Source: a virus
DNA length: 58,930 nucleotides
Reading direction: 5' to 3' (one strand)
IMG/VR virus record: IMGVR_UViG_3300021389_000024
Location: 1 to 58,930 of that record
Positions 18,901 to 26,031 of the stretch are shown in pieces (position 1 is the stretch's first letter; each line of letters opens with the position of its first letter). The notes under the pieces were generated by a model that saw only the letters and a list, made by a program, of their open reading frames with translations, made no database searches and was not told where the DNA came from. The translations under genes and the position numbers were made by a program.

Positions 18901-20427
18901 CTCGCTGTTTTGATCAAATACCAACACCCCACCAGCAGCCTCGTTTATAATCAAATTAGCGTCGGGAAATTTTTCTAAAATACTTGCTACATCAGCCCTA
19001 GTTTTATTTGGCATCCACACTAATGCTCTTTTAGAAGCCGGATCTAACATTGCTTCTATTTGCCCTTCATAATCATCGTCGGTTAATTCAACTTTGGAAG
19101 GATCAATACTACCAGTAAGGTTGTTATTAGTTATTCTAGCCTTGGCTTCATTTTGCAAATCTTGCTGCATTTCGCCGCCAGTAGAAATCATTTTATAAGC
19201 TTCTGCTATAACACCAGAAGGTGCTCCCCTTGCGCCACCAGCCATAGCACCCATAAACAAAGCTTCTATACCCCTAATTTTAGCTTCAGCTTTTGTGTAT
19301 TCTGGGTCTATTGCAAATCTTTGTTGGATAAGTATTTCTTCTTGTGCACGTTCAGTTAAACCCTCTGCTACTGCACTACCTGCAAAACCGACAGCGCCGG
19401 CTTTACCTAAATCTAATAAAAACTCACCTGCAGTAGAATCACCCGCAGCCTTTCTTAAAACTCTAAGATCTTTTTTAGAAAGTTCTCCTGGTTTATCTAA
19501 AATTTGTCTGACCGTGCTATTTTTCACTAAATCGCCTGTAGCTTTTTTAAACAAAGGCGCAAAGAAAGCCGCTTCTCCAACGACGTCTAAAACGGCTTGG
19601 GGAAAACCTAAAGCAACAGCCATTTTGGCTTCTTTTGCAGTTAGTTTATATCCAGCGTCGTCATACTCTTTAAATGATTGAGAAGCACCTACTATCTCGC
19701 CTTGTGTAAGTGCGCCTGTTACTGCACCTATAGTGGGAAGGCGCAGGCTTTCTGCTCTTGCTCTAGCATATTTATTACCCGCAACATCAAACATACCCCC
19801 TTTTCCTACTGGAGCTGACTTAGCATATTTTAAGCCATCAAACGTTGTATCTAAAATTTCTTGTTCTGCTTTAGTCAAACCTGGACCTCGGCCCAAATTA
19901 CCCATAACTTTTTTTCTTTGTATGTCTAAAAGCATTTGTTTGGCGTATGTTTTACCGCCCTGGCTTATAATTTGTTTACCTAAAAACCCAGCTAAAAGAC
20001 CAGTCCCCGCCGAAGCAAAAGAAAACATTGCCTGCGGAGTAGTCATTGTTATAGCTTTGGTACTTTGATCTAAAAAACCAGAAAAAGTAGGTTCATCTAA
20101 AAATTCTTCAAACTGTCCAAACGGCTCTAAAATAGTAGAAAAACTCTGTTCAAGTTCTCTTGAACGTTCCATTTTAGCTTCGGCAGCATCGGTATTGCCC
20201 CTCAAATAATCAACGATAGCACCAGCGGTGATTATGTCAGATTCAACTTGTTGTGCCCCAGCGCGTAAACCCGCAGATACTTGTCCACTAAAGCTAGTTG
20301 GGCCTACTACTGGGCCTTTTTGGTCAGGTTGTCCTACACGAGTTGGGCCTTTAACAGATGATAAAGATTCAACGTCTTGTTTTTGTACTGCAAAAAATTC
20401 AGCTAAAGGGTTAGAATTGTCAGCCAT
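12958..20427 (-). CDS. Giant internal virion (ejection) polyvalent protein with metallopeptidase motif
   Basis: 2489 aa, the largest product here. An N-terminal hydrophobic stretch lies at ~130-160. A low-complexity Lys/Pro segment lies near 630-650. A region near 1310-1395 (YGNPFSHLP, then GKLAGKTILYYINQ) resembles DUF4326. A zincin motif His1603-Glu-Met-Gly-His1607 is followed by a conserved FEEWFADK. The C-terminal ~400 residues have hydrophobic segments (~2140 and ~2370) and the ERPVWASNPYFALVWQLKSF pattern seen in other podovirus internal proteins. It would be injected with the DNA, possibly digesting wall or host proteins. It is joined to the previous ejection gene by TAATG. Confidence 0.8.
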   Translation of the reverse strand: MADNSNPLAEFFAVQKQDVESLSSVKGPTRVGQPDQKGPVVGPTSFSGQVSAGLRAGAQQVESDIITAGAIVDYLRGNTDAAEAKMERSRELEQSFSTILEPFGQFEEFLDEPTFSGFLDQSTKAITMTTPQAMFSFASAGTGLLAGFLGKQIISQGGKTYAKQMLLDIQRKKVMGNLGRGPGLTKAEQEILDTTFDGLKYAKSAPVGKGGMFDVAGNKYARARAESLRLPTIGAVTGALTQGEIVGASQSFKEYDDAGYKLTAKEAKMAVALGFPQAVLDVVGEAAFFAPLFKKATGDLVKNSTVRQILDKPGELSKKDLRVLRKAAGDSTAGEFLLDLGKAGAVGFAGSAVAEGLTERAQEEILIQQRFAIDPEYTKAEAKIRGIEALFMGAMAGGARGAPSGVIAEAYKMISTGGEMQQDLQNEAKARITNNNLTGSIDPSKVELTDDDYEGQIEAMLDPASKRALVWMPNKTRADVASILEKFPDANLIINEAAGGVLVFDQNSEVSREKRGTAFENDFTNPETFQGLFNLSALPESGDIIIRAIDSKGRTIDYEAVPADEASIEAASRNLQANNPNAEIVAETETDFFERTQPLQEELFFGEETDAELQGSRPSRFQRTLKPKAKRKPKAKAKPVKKNVPFKTFLRNNKLDPKAVGVAELRDRLDRGTFSYTKTGGMGVDQLIEAAVDAGYLREDNAGPDGQKTYTVDDIVNLVDSNATPLADQEDSFEAQYEARRLEEEGEGETTSPIQDFVQRSSPITRDLGEDRDEALADAMANNAATAEDIFAEGDSQEGVTTPTEEATDDDNDGRVFADAGDETLQTGKFVEGTLLFSVPKRAISAYESDTLKQKETPSEQEKQEFLDAIGPQVSTVNFDNVPLNLITEVMKAKKRDPSLDVGIEVQENDAGELAYNARVLSSSFDQDLNVAIQNATNPQHLRDDLRKKYASDTGLDKLPGFNVPLVATKMDAVEPTVRGGVYAQPNLFSENLRPKTAAPDQLYGRTNGVSIIQLLDFIIDRDGIDLNISREARYAQALPTLIADLEAIGRPLHYGVKGSQKNIIEYLNTASQEIVIAPIDVEYGPGGTVKNITEIDDGNSRVKFNKNTIRQGLRVPSAEFPGGQNIRAPRPAVGKEGFIAQIIEKVGAPEGLSDRLFRDEISKRFPGEVVPTDPVNVNPQQSIPGVDTVDRGPAFSPLVFDRTDQEAILDFLVENYPELNEPRAGYITLNEFAIGDPSLYADPGPAQREQIEGAEREYDQEDTVDVLNQTWFNNLQQRIAEDADKTRAVTIKYLNGVQAVKTAEANNEGISVLRKPGEKHYGNPFSHLPNARDARKTKNLEDSVIQYEKWLEGTAHTDFKQERRQWVLDQIAEGKLAGKTILYYINQRPNHAESLKAFAQKNQPKTTTRPLKLQGATISPNVSDYFNNPDPTKKPSKSADSKNNFAYKLLEVTKSIFKYNRKLTMITPEELIQQTQMSKRVSKMTPTKVGHYAFLEDTQESFRDRTLFTYARKMQEDEKLAQYVYLPDTDEDVILIDIQRIRGFSGRVSGLYNQPREGILFADRFGEISPEENRIENADLTTAGQQRLDGVSLPVAMLALTHEMGHAVFRTELQLLFKNQRGLKFLMDAFEKERDTTTDPKAKEQYNSKYGFEEWFADKLATVLLKKIRTGETARGGDFVSGYFTRLFKKIENVYKKMRNLVFGERFSETASGFGDFETYVNKVMENGRTYQSLHDSLQGMSFGQEVQVRNVIEETIKESGKSVSRQTLESIKTKVIQMLRAKLPGQTTDKGYWSVAYLLQTSDGYLRGLGEAGKDIAKKLYSRSSSKDKFGFINARTLITNQNLNSLYDTRDENGNLVFRDGNGELNIELIAEAALQAEDDRVNTNDLPVAAKAMRKVLQDFYETYITPNNPNIRYKENFFSRHWLLSSIVNDPQKRQKLADLLAKYNPTVAKPKGFESWLAFVEAWAITDEDSDSTGNEKQSAEEDASTLSVGMAQERKKYFDKIPNHAARRGLDANGDINAEGDAGLLAPADFAIKSYIESITKKLEYEKAITVAPTEADKAKLEELYGENKAEVLTKLAEGETEVAGWRAMEILLSRIEDDASREGARKAIEAQLGKVGMNMSPVMRQLNSWALLGNMVTLLTFAAIASLPDLAGPVLRSKDMNDKFGTIVEQLQYTIKNKKEAEQFARDLGVVTHDSIETMYINAAELGFMTEDTKRYARGFFRITLLEQYTKFTRVFAAGMGQQYLIRLAQKAKDGDETAIRHLGELQKNLTPDEVLEWASANKNGQKRFDTEGGKKVQEALGRFVEESIVRPNAAERPVWASNPYFALVWQLKSFFYAYGKNIVGGAIREGRNKYRSDGQLSSRIMPVIIMATLLLPLTAIGLELREFIKFLGRSAIGDEAGADRAFRSDKMPWGTYMFELLDRSGIYGPFGLLLPMAQAERYGDAWFLPALGPTAERFDDIFIDRTINTKDYLPFAASIF

Positions 20428-22517
20428 TATTCAGGCTCTTTATTTTCACCAGCCATCGCATTAAGTAGCTCTAGCCCAGCAGGACCAAGCTCTTGACCAG
20501 CCTGGTAAACTGAGATTTTTGCCCCAGTTATAGCCCCGTTTTGATCTAAAAATTCAAAATAAGGCCTACTATCCCCTCTATCAACTAAACGAATATTAGC
20601 TTTAATTGAAAACTTAGCTGCATCTGGCCCACTAGCTTGACCAAAAGATGCAATTTTTCTCCAAAAAGAAACTTTTCCGTTTGCTTGTGCCCATTCTTTT
20701 ATCCATTGGCTAGCTTTAACTTCATAAGCTAACTTTCCAGCTGCATCATTATTTGCAATTGCTTGGGCCCCAAAGCTGGTTAAGTCTGTTAAATCAGTAT
20801 TTAATGCTCCGTCATTATCAAATACTTTAAATTTGTTTATTTCATTCCTAAAGTAATCAGTGCCTTCTCGTTTTGCATTCATTCTGCCAGTTTCGGCAGT
20901 CATTCTGTTAGTTTGAGCTTGGAAATCTAAAACACCAAACTGTGCCATGCTTATAATTGCATCCATATTTCCAGACATTAATTCTGGGTCTGCAGAAATC
21001 ATAGCCATAACAATACCCTCATTGACTTGTTTCTGAAGTCCTACAAGCCTAATGTTATTTTGTGCTTTTTGTAAGTAACTAACTATTTTCTTTTGTAGTT
21101 CGTTAGAAGGAGGTTTTCCTCCAGTTATAGTGTTTATTGCAGCTAAAATAGTTTGTTCATCACCACTAAATATAGCTGTTTTAAAAGCGTCTCTTTGTTT
21201 AGAAGTTAAGGAAAACCCTTCTTTTTTAAGGTCTTTATTTGTAGAGGTAGTCACTTCAGTAGGAAGTTTAGTTCCTAATTCAGCTGTTATACCATCTCTT
21301 TCGTTGGTTTTAGCTTCAATTTGAGCTTCTATGCTTGCCCTATTTCTATCAGAAACATTTCCTTTTAACTGGTTTTGAAGACTTGTAATTTCTTCAGTCA
21401 ACTTGGTTTCTTTTGTGTTTTGTACTTTTACTAAAGCCTCGTAAGAATTTTGTGCACTTTGTTTTATGTTATTAAGGGTGTCCTGTTGAGATGTTAAAAG
21501 CCTGTTTAATCTTCCTTGTTCATTGGCACTTAACTCACCCTTGTTTTGCAATTCTTGTATTGCATTTTGATTAGCTATATACACTGATTTGTATTTTCTT
21601 GATTTAGATAGACCCCCAACTGCGGTACCGCCGCTTGGCCATTCAGCTATTTCTTCTTTTGAATATGCGACGGTTGGATCAAGGCTATTTAGAACATTTA
21701 TTCTAGATTGATTAATAGCCAGTTCAGTTTGGCCTTCTTCTTTTGTTCCTGTTGGTGATGATGTATCAAGACCATCATCAGTAGGTGTTGGTCCAGTGCC
21801 AGCATCAACTTCTTCAAAAAAAGCTGCGATTCCTCCTTCTTCAGAAAATAGAGCATTGTCTAATGTTTTAGAAAAAGTAGGTATGTCTTTTATGTATTCG
21901 CCTGCTACGTTACCGCCGATTGCTCCTGTTATAGCGCCTTTAACTGATTTGTATCCATCATTTAAAAGACTGATAGGAACGAGCTCTACCATATCTTCTT
22001 TTACAGCTTCCTCGCCGCCTGCTGCATTAACATCAACTGCGTCCTTTCTACTTTTCGTTATAGGAGCATTATCATAAGATTCGCCAGTATTGGTATTAGT
22101 AACTTTAACAGGTAGCTTTAAAAAACCCTCGCCGTCTATCTTAGTAAAAGTAGAGTTTTTAAAATCAAACTCTTTCATAACGCCTTCTCCTCCGCCCAAA
22201 AGCGCTTGTGCTGCTAATGTTTCGTTATAGGCTATTTCGGATCCCTTTTCAAACCCATACAAAGTTATAAAATCAGAAAACTCTGGGTTTCTTATGTCTT
22301 TTATAGTATCAAGCTCTTTTATTCTTTCTGGAGACGCATTTTGTCGTTCAGCTATAGCATCGTCACCAAATTGAGCTTCTACGGCTTGAAATTTTTTATT
22401 GGATTCTTCCTTTTTTGCAAGAAGACTAGACCTAGCCATTTCTTCATTGTATTTTCTTTCTGCTAAACTAGGGGCTTTTCTAGGTGCTTGACCAAATATA
22501 TTATCTAAAATTCCCAT
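20427..22517 (-). CDS. Internal virion / ejection protein
   Basis: 696 aa, largely helical, with a coiled coil at ~330-420 (repeated Gln, Asn, Lys and Glu) and a mid-protein Gly/Ala helix (GAITGAIGGNVAGEYI). No catalytic motif is visible. It lies between the giant polyvalent protein and the small gp14-like protein, in the position of T7 gp15-type internal core proteins. It is therefore inferred to be an ejected core protein. It has no signal peptide. Spacing to both neighbours is very tight (overlap with one, three bases from the other). Confidence 0.7.
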   Translation of the reverse strand: MGILDNIFGQAPRKAPSLAERKYNEEMARSSLLAKKEESNKKFQAVEAQFGDDAIAERQNASPERIKELDTIKDIRNPEFSDFITLYGFEKGSEIAYNETLAAQALLGGGEGVMKEFDFKNSTFTKIDGEGFLKLPVKVTNTNTGESYDNAPITKSRKDAVDVNAAGGEEAVKEDMVELVPISLLNDGYKSVKGAITGAIGGNVAGEYIKDIPTFSKTLDNALFSEEGGIAAFFEEVDAGTGPTPTDDGLDTSSPTGTKEEGQTELAINQSRINVLNSLDPTVAYSKEEIAEWPSGGTAVGGLSKSRKYKSVYIANQNAIQELQNKGELSANEQGRLNRLLTSQQDTLNNIKQSAQNSYEALVKVQNTKETKLTEEITSLQNQLKGNVSDRNRASIEAQIEAKTNERDGITAELGTKLPTEVTTSTNKDLKKEGFSLTSKQRDAFKTAIFSGDEQTILAAINTITGGKPPSNELQKKIVSYLQKAQNNIRLVGLQKQVNEGIVMAMISADPELMSGNMDAIISMAQFGVLDFQAQTNRMTAETGRMNAKREGTDYFRNEINKFKVFDNDGALNTDLTDLTSFGAQAIANNDAAGKLAYEVKASQWIKEWAQANGKVSFWRKIASFGQASGPDAAKFSIKANIRLVDRGDSRPYFEFLDQNGAITGAKISVYQAGQELGPAGLELLNAMAGENKEPE

Positions 22518-22520
22518 TGT

Positions 22521-23072
22521 TTAACCTCCACCTCCGCCACCAGTTATAACTTTACCAACAGTACCGGCAATATTACCTAAAAATCCGTAGTAACTACGTT
22601 TAGCCCCAGCCCTTGCTTTAGTGTATTGATTCTCTCTAGCCACTCCAATATCTCTAAAAGATTGTAATTGTGCTAAAGCAGATTTAACTCCGCCCTGTAA
22701 AAATTCAGTAATTGCAAGAGTATTTGCTAAATTTATTTCATCGTCAGATCTTCTAGCTAAATTCATAGCCCCCGAAACTGTAGAAGCTTCAGCCAAAGAT
22801 CCTATTTTAGTTAATTCTTTTTGTTCAGCGCCGGTAAGTTGAACTCCGTAACGGCTTCTGTTACGTGCTGCTTCTGCTTGTGCCCTTTCGTTTGCGGCTA
22901 TAGCTTTATTTTGTTGTTTTTCAACAGTATCAATATCTGTCATAAGCGCTTGCTCGGCTTGCCCTAATCTTTGAACATTATCTTTAAGAACAATTCCATT
23001 TTCTGTTTTATATGACTTTTTGATGTCTTCAAGTTCTTCGTTTTTATATTGTAAATTACTTAAGTTAGCCAT
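22521..23072 (-). CDS. Small internal virion protein (gp14-like)
   Basis: 183 aa, Ala/Gln/Arg-rich and helical. It has an N-terminal charged coiled coil and a C-terminal Gly-rich hydrophobic tail (FLGNIAGTVGKVITGGGGGG). Residues AANERAQAEAARNRSRYGVQLTG resemble T7 gp14-type core proteins, which form an outer-membrane channel after ejection. Its position beside the larger ejection proteins supports this. The evidence is composition and order rather than a firm signature. Confidence 0.65.
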   Translation of the reverse strand: MANLSNLQYKNEELEDIKKSYKTENGIVLKDNVQRLGQAEQALMTDIDTVEKQQNKAIAANERAQAEAARNRSRYGVQLTGAEQKELTKIGSLAEASTVSGAMNLARRSDDEINLANTLAITEFLQGGVKSALAQLQSFRDIGVARENQYTKARAGAKRSYYGFLGNIAGTVGKVITGGGGGG

Positions 23073-23074
23073 TA

Positions 23075-23836
23075 TTACGATCCGGGAGTACGAGTTTTAC
23101 CGTCAACTTCTGAAATTTCAAGCGTTTGACTTGGGTCTAGTCTTGAAAGAGTAGATAAAGGGTTAACAGCACTATAAATAGGGTCTCCTGTATTAAAGCC
23201 AAATGTCTTCTTTTGTTCTTTTTGGTAGTAGGGTTGATTACTAGAAACTCGTTGCTCAAACTGTTCTGATGTTAATGGATTACCATCTTTGTCATAATAT
23301 GTACTTTTGTTGGTATCTACATCAACCCCTGCTTTTTTTGCCTGGCCCGCAACTAAACCACTAATAAAGGACCTTCCAACACCAGATCTAGCTTCTGCTA
23401 TGCTATCTTTTGCAACAGCACTGGTTAAACTTTTACTGGCTTCTTGTTGAGCAGTTTTAACTTGACCACCACTTTGTATTAAATCTGATTCATATTGGCT
23501 TTTTACAAAAGCTAAATTTCTTTGGGCTTTGTCTCTTTCCTCTAGGTTATTTCCCGCGGCTTGAATTTGAGTTTGAATAGTAGCTAAATTTGCGGCTTGA
23601 TCTAAACTTTTAGCAGCATCATACCCCGCAACTTTATTTGCAACTCTTGCATCTAAGTTCATTGCGCCGGCCGCTTGGCCTTCTCTATCAATTTGAGCTT
23701 TTTCACCCAATCGCTGTTGTGATTGGTTAAACTTCTGCTCAAACATAGCATAAGACTTTTCGGTTGTTTCTTTAGCCATGCGCTCTGCAGGCGTCATAGT
23801 TGTAAAGTTTTTCTTTTTTACTTTTCTGCTTCCCAT
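23075..23836 (-). CDS. Putative internal virion protein
   Basis: 253 aa. It begins with a basic segment (MGSRKVKKKNF), then a long Ala/Gln-rich helical region (residues ~20-150), and ends with a Ser/Pro/Thr-rich tail. I recognise no family. It is very similar in style to neighbouring ejection proteins and separated from them by only two to four bases. That suggests another core or ejection component, or a chaperone for them. Confidence 0.6.
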   Translation of the reverse strand: MGSRKVKKKNFTTMTPAERMAKETTEKSYAMFEQKFNQSQQRLGEKAQIDREGQAAGAMNLDARVANKVAGYDAAKSLDQAANLATIQTQIQAAGNNLEERDKAQRNLAFVKSQYESDLIQSGGQVKTAQQEASKSLTSAVAKDSIAEARSGVGRSFISGLVAGQAKKAGVDVDTNKSTYYDKDGNPLTSEQFEQRVSSNQPYYQKEQKKTFGFNTGDPIYSAVNPLSTLSRLDPSQTLEISEVDGKTRTPGS

Positions 23837-23840
23837 AACT

Positions 23841-24284
23841 CTATAATTCTTTTCTAAATGTGTAACTAATTAAATCAAAGCCCATTGTAGGGGCTTCTTT
23901 TTTCCAACCTTCTCGGCTACTTTCAAATTCAATAGCAACAGCGTTATATTCGCTTGCTAGTTTCTCTAAAAAAGTAAAACCAACATTTCTATAATTATAC
24001 TCCGGTTTTTGGTAAGTTGCCCATATGTGTAGGGTGACCTCACCACTTTTGTTTTTAAGGAACTGCACAATTAAAAAGCCTACGTACACATCCTCTTTGT
24101 AGAACATATACAAAACAGCTTCGCCTTCTCGCAAGGCTACATAAACATCAGAAGTGATCCAGTCAGCTCGCGCTTTTTTTATGACCTTCTTTAGGTGAGG
24201 TTCAATTTTCTCGAAAGAATACTTTACTTCACTCTGAGGAATTTCTTCAATTGAGATCCCATCAATAATCGATCTCTGAACCAT
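23841..24284 (-). CDS. GNAT-like virion-associated protein (T7 gp13-like)
   Basis: 147 aa. The order of strands and helices (AVLYMFYKEDVYVGFLIVQFL, then a Leu/His/Trp strand, then GFTFLEKLASEYN) fits a GNAT acetyltransferase fold. Similar proteins are encoded at this position in many podoviruses and relate to T7 gp13, which is needed for virion maturation. A full acetyl-CoA binding loop is not obvious (NYRNVGFTFL in place of the usual Q/RxxGxG/A), so activity is doubtful. The 5' end overlaps the tail adaptor gene by 23 bases. Confidence 0.65.
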   Translation of the reverse strand: MVQRSIIDGISIEEIPQSEVKYSFEKIEPHLKKVIKKARADWITSDVYVALREGEAVLYMFYKEDVYVGFLIVQFLKNKSGEVTLHIWATYQKPEYNYRNVGFTFLEKLASEYNAVAIEFESSREGWKKEAPTMGFDLISYTFRKEL

Positions 24285-24945
24285 ATCTCTTGTACCTTTT
24301 ACGAGGGGCTAGTCCTGCGCCTCTATATCTAACTGTTCTTTTAACGCCTAAATCTCCGCCTCTAGCTTTAAGTTCTGCTTGTACAATTTCTTGATTAAAC
24401 AAACCTAAATAGTCTCTTGAAGCATTTATATCAGTCCAGTCTTTAGAAGGTATTCTTAATAGTCTATATAAAGTGCCGTAAACAATACCATCTCTGTAAC
24501 TGTTTGAAAAAGAAGTGTCAATATTACTTGTGGTTCTACTAGGCTTTAAAGCAACTGATACTTGAATCCCATTAGTGACTGCACTACCAGGAACTGGTAT
24601 TAGCCAAAACGTACTTGGGTTTTTTTGCAAATAAACTTGTGGTACTGAGGTTTTATTTCTCCAATCAGAATAATTTAACTCTAAGCTTCTAGGACTGATA
24701 GGATCTAAATCGTGCCCATCATAAGTCATCCATAAAATTGCATGCACATCTGTGCCCGAAGGTTGATCGAACTCATATTCATACACCCCACTAATACTTG
24801 TAATTGGGTCTAAGTCATATACATAAGCTTTAGATCTTTCTGCAAATTCAATACAAGCCGACCTTAAAGTTGATTCAACTAAAGCATCTGGACAATTAGG
24901 TACGTACGGAAGTACATCTTTTACTAAAGAATCAAATGAAGCCAT
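24262..24945 (-). CDS. Tail adaptor protein (tail tubular A-like)
   Basis: 227 aa. The opening FDSLVKDVLPYVPNCPDALVESTLRSACIEFAERS is the helical gatekeeper/adaptor signature found in podovirus head-tail connectors. The C-terminus is basic (GLAPRKRYKRYGSEIDY). Such proteins form a dodecameric ring below the portal. It lies between the DUF6682-type adaptor and the GNAT-like protein, sharing a TAATG-type junction with the former. Confidence 0.72.
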   Translation of the reverse strand: MASFDSLVKDVLPYVPNCPDALVESTLRSACIEFAERSKAYVYDLDPITSISGVYEYEFDQPSGTDVHAILWMTYDGHDLDPISPRSLELNYSDWRNKTSVPQVYLQKNPSTFWLIPVPGSAVTNGIQVSVALKPSRTTSNIDTSFSNSYRDGIVYGTLYRLLRIPSKDWTDINASRDYLGLFNQEIVQAELKARGGDLGVKRTVRYRGAGLAPRKRYKRYGSEIDY

Positions 24946-25661
24946 TATCTAACCCCCTGTGTTACAGGTTGTGGAGCATTAGTTTTATCAGTGTTTGGAT
25001 CAAGTAAATTTTTAGCTTGTCCTCCACCACTTAAACTAGAAACAAATAATTGATAGTGTGTATTGGCTCTTTGTTGACTGCCTGCAAATTCTGCATCTTT
25101 CATATAACACCTATATAAAACATAATCTACAATAGCATTACCATAAATATCATCGATATAGATAGTGCTACTTGTAGCGCTTAAATCTGTAGGGTTTCTA
25201 GCTGTTACCAATTCTACATAAGCATTTAATCCAGACTTTACACCCGGATATACATAAAATTTTCTAGGGTCATCTGGATCATAAACATAGTGTTTAATAA
25301 CAGAACCGTGAGCTGCATCCCCCGTAACAGTAGGGTCATGCCAGTTTGGTTCTATAGAATTTAAAACTTCACCATCAACAAGCCTAATACTTCTTTTGCC
25401 TGTTGCACTACCACCAGCAGCACTCATGTTGCGTACTACTTTTATTAAAGACAAAGCCACATCTGGTATAGATTGCTCTGTACCAGTAGCTAATTGTACA
25501 TTTGAATGATCAGCTGCAGCTTCTGGTCTAAAGTTTACTACTTCTCTTTGTGCATCATTTATAGAACGAAGCAATTCAGCTTCAGTCCATCGAACGCCAG
25601 TTGTATCCTGCAGGGTGTCCTGGATTCTGGATATTAAATTAGCGCCCGTTAATGTACCCAT
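24945..25661 (-). CDS. Head-tail adaptor, DUF6682-like
   Basis: 238 aa. The N-terminus LISRIQDTLQDTTGVRWTEAELLRSINDAQREVVNFRP is a clear DUF6682-type signature of phage adaptor proteins. The middle FYVYPGV strand and the later YGNAIVDYVLYRCYMKD helix also fit. It follows the capsid-associated Lys-rich gene and precedes the second adaptor. A ring-shaped connector below the portal is the expected role. Confidence 0.78.
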   Translation of the reverse strand: MGTLTGANLISRIQDTLQDTTGVRWTEAELLRSINDAQREVVNFRPEAAADHSNVQLATGTEQSIPDVALSLIKVVRNMSAAGGSATGKRSIRLVDGEVLNSIEPNWHDPTVTGDAAHGSVIKHYVYDPDDPRKFYVYPGVKSGLNAYVELVTARNPTDLSATSSTIYIDDIYGNAIVDYVLYRCYMKDAEFAGSQQRANTHYQLFVSSLSGGGQAKNLLDPNTDKTNAPQPVTQGVR

Positions 25662-25978
25662 TATTTTTTAGCAGTTTTCTTTACCGTTTTTTTAGCAGCC
25701 GGCTTTTTCTTAGCGGGTGCTTTACCATCTACATAGGCTTCGTTTATATCAGGTGTAGAGGGATCGTCAGGAATATAATGTCCTTTTTCATCTCTAGCTC
25801 TAATAGGTTCGCTTGGCTTTTTATCTTTAATTGAATGGGGTTTGTGTTCTGTACACCCCTCTTGCAAGCACAATAGGCCTATGTCATGTCCAACTTCTTT
25901 TGGTACGCCAGCTTCCAGTCTGATTGATGCGCCCCAGGTGGTTGAGATATACCTGTCAATATCTGATACTACTATCAT
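25661..25978 (-). CDS. Head-associated small protein with Lys-rich tail
   Basis: 105 aa. Residues 1-45 hold the pattern LEAGVPKEVGHDIGLLCLQEGCTE, seen in small proteins downstream of podovirus capsid genes. The last 20 residues are a histone-like run (PAKKKPAAKKTVKKTAKK). The basic tail could bind packaged DNA or the capsid interior. It has a good SD (GGAGTAAAAG before ATG) and follows a strong terminator after the capsid gene, so it may be expressed at a lower level than the capsid. Confidence 0.65.
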   Translation of the reverse strand: MIVVSDIDRYISTTWGASIRLEAGVPKEVGHDIGLLCLQEGCTEHKPHSIKDKKPSEPIRARDEKGHYIPDDPSTPDINEAYVDGKAPAKKKPAAKKTVKKTAKK

Positions 25979-25989
25979 CTTTTACTCCT

Positions 25990-26019
25990 AAAAAAGGGGT
26001 GGCTCAAAATGAACCACCC
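25990..26019 (-). terminator. Rho-independent terminator downstream of the capsid gene
   Basis: On the minus strand a 9-bp stem (GGGTGGTTC / GAGCCACCC, one G-T pair) with an ATTTT loop is followed by CCTTTTTT. It lies 12 bases after the capsid stop. It should end most transcripts and let the capsid mRNA accumulate, with some read-through to the adaptor genes. Confidence 0.85.
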
Positions 26020-26031
26020 ACAAAAACATAC

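Noticed and set aside
12958-20427. N4-type virion RNA polymerase in the giant protein
   Set aside because: The protein is much shorter than N4 vRNAP and I see none of the single-subunit polymerase motifs.
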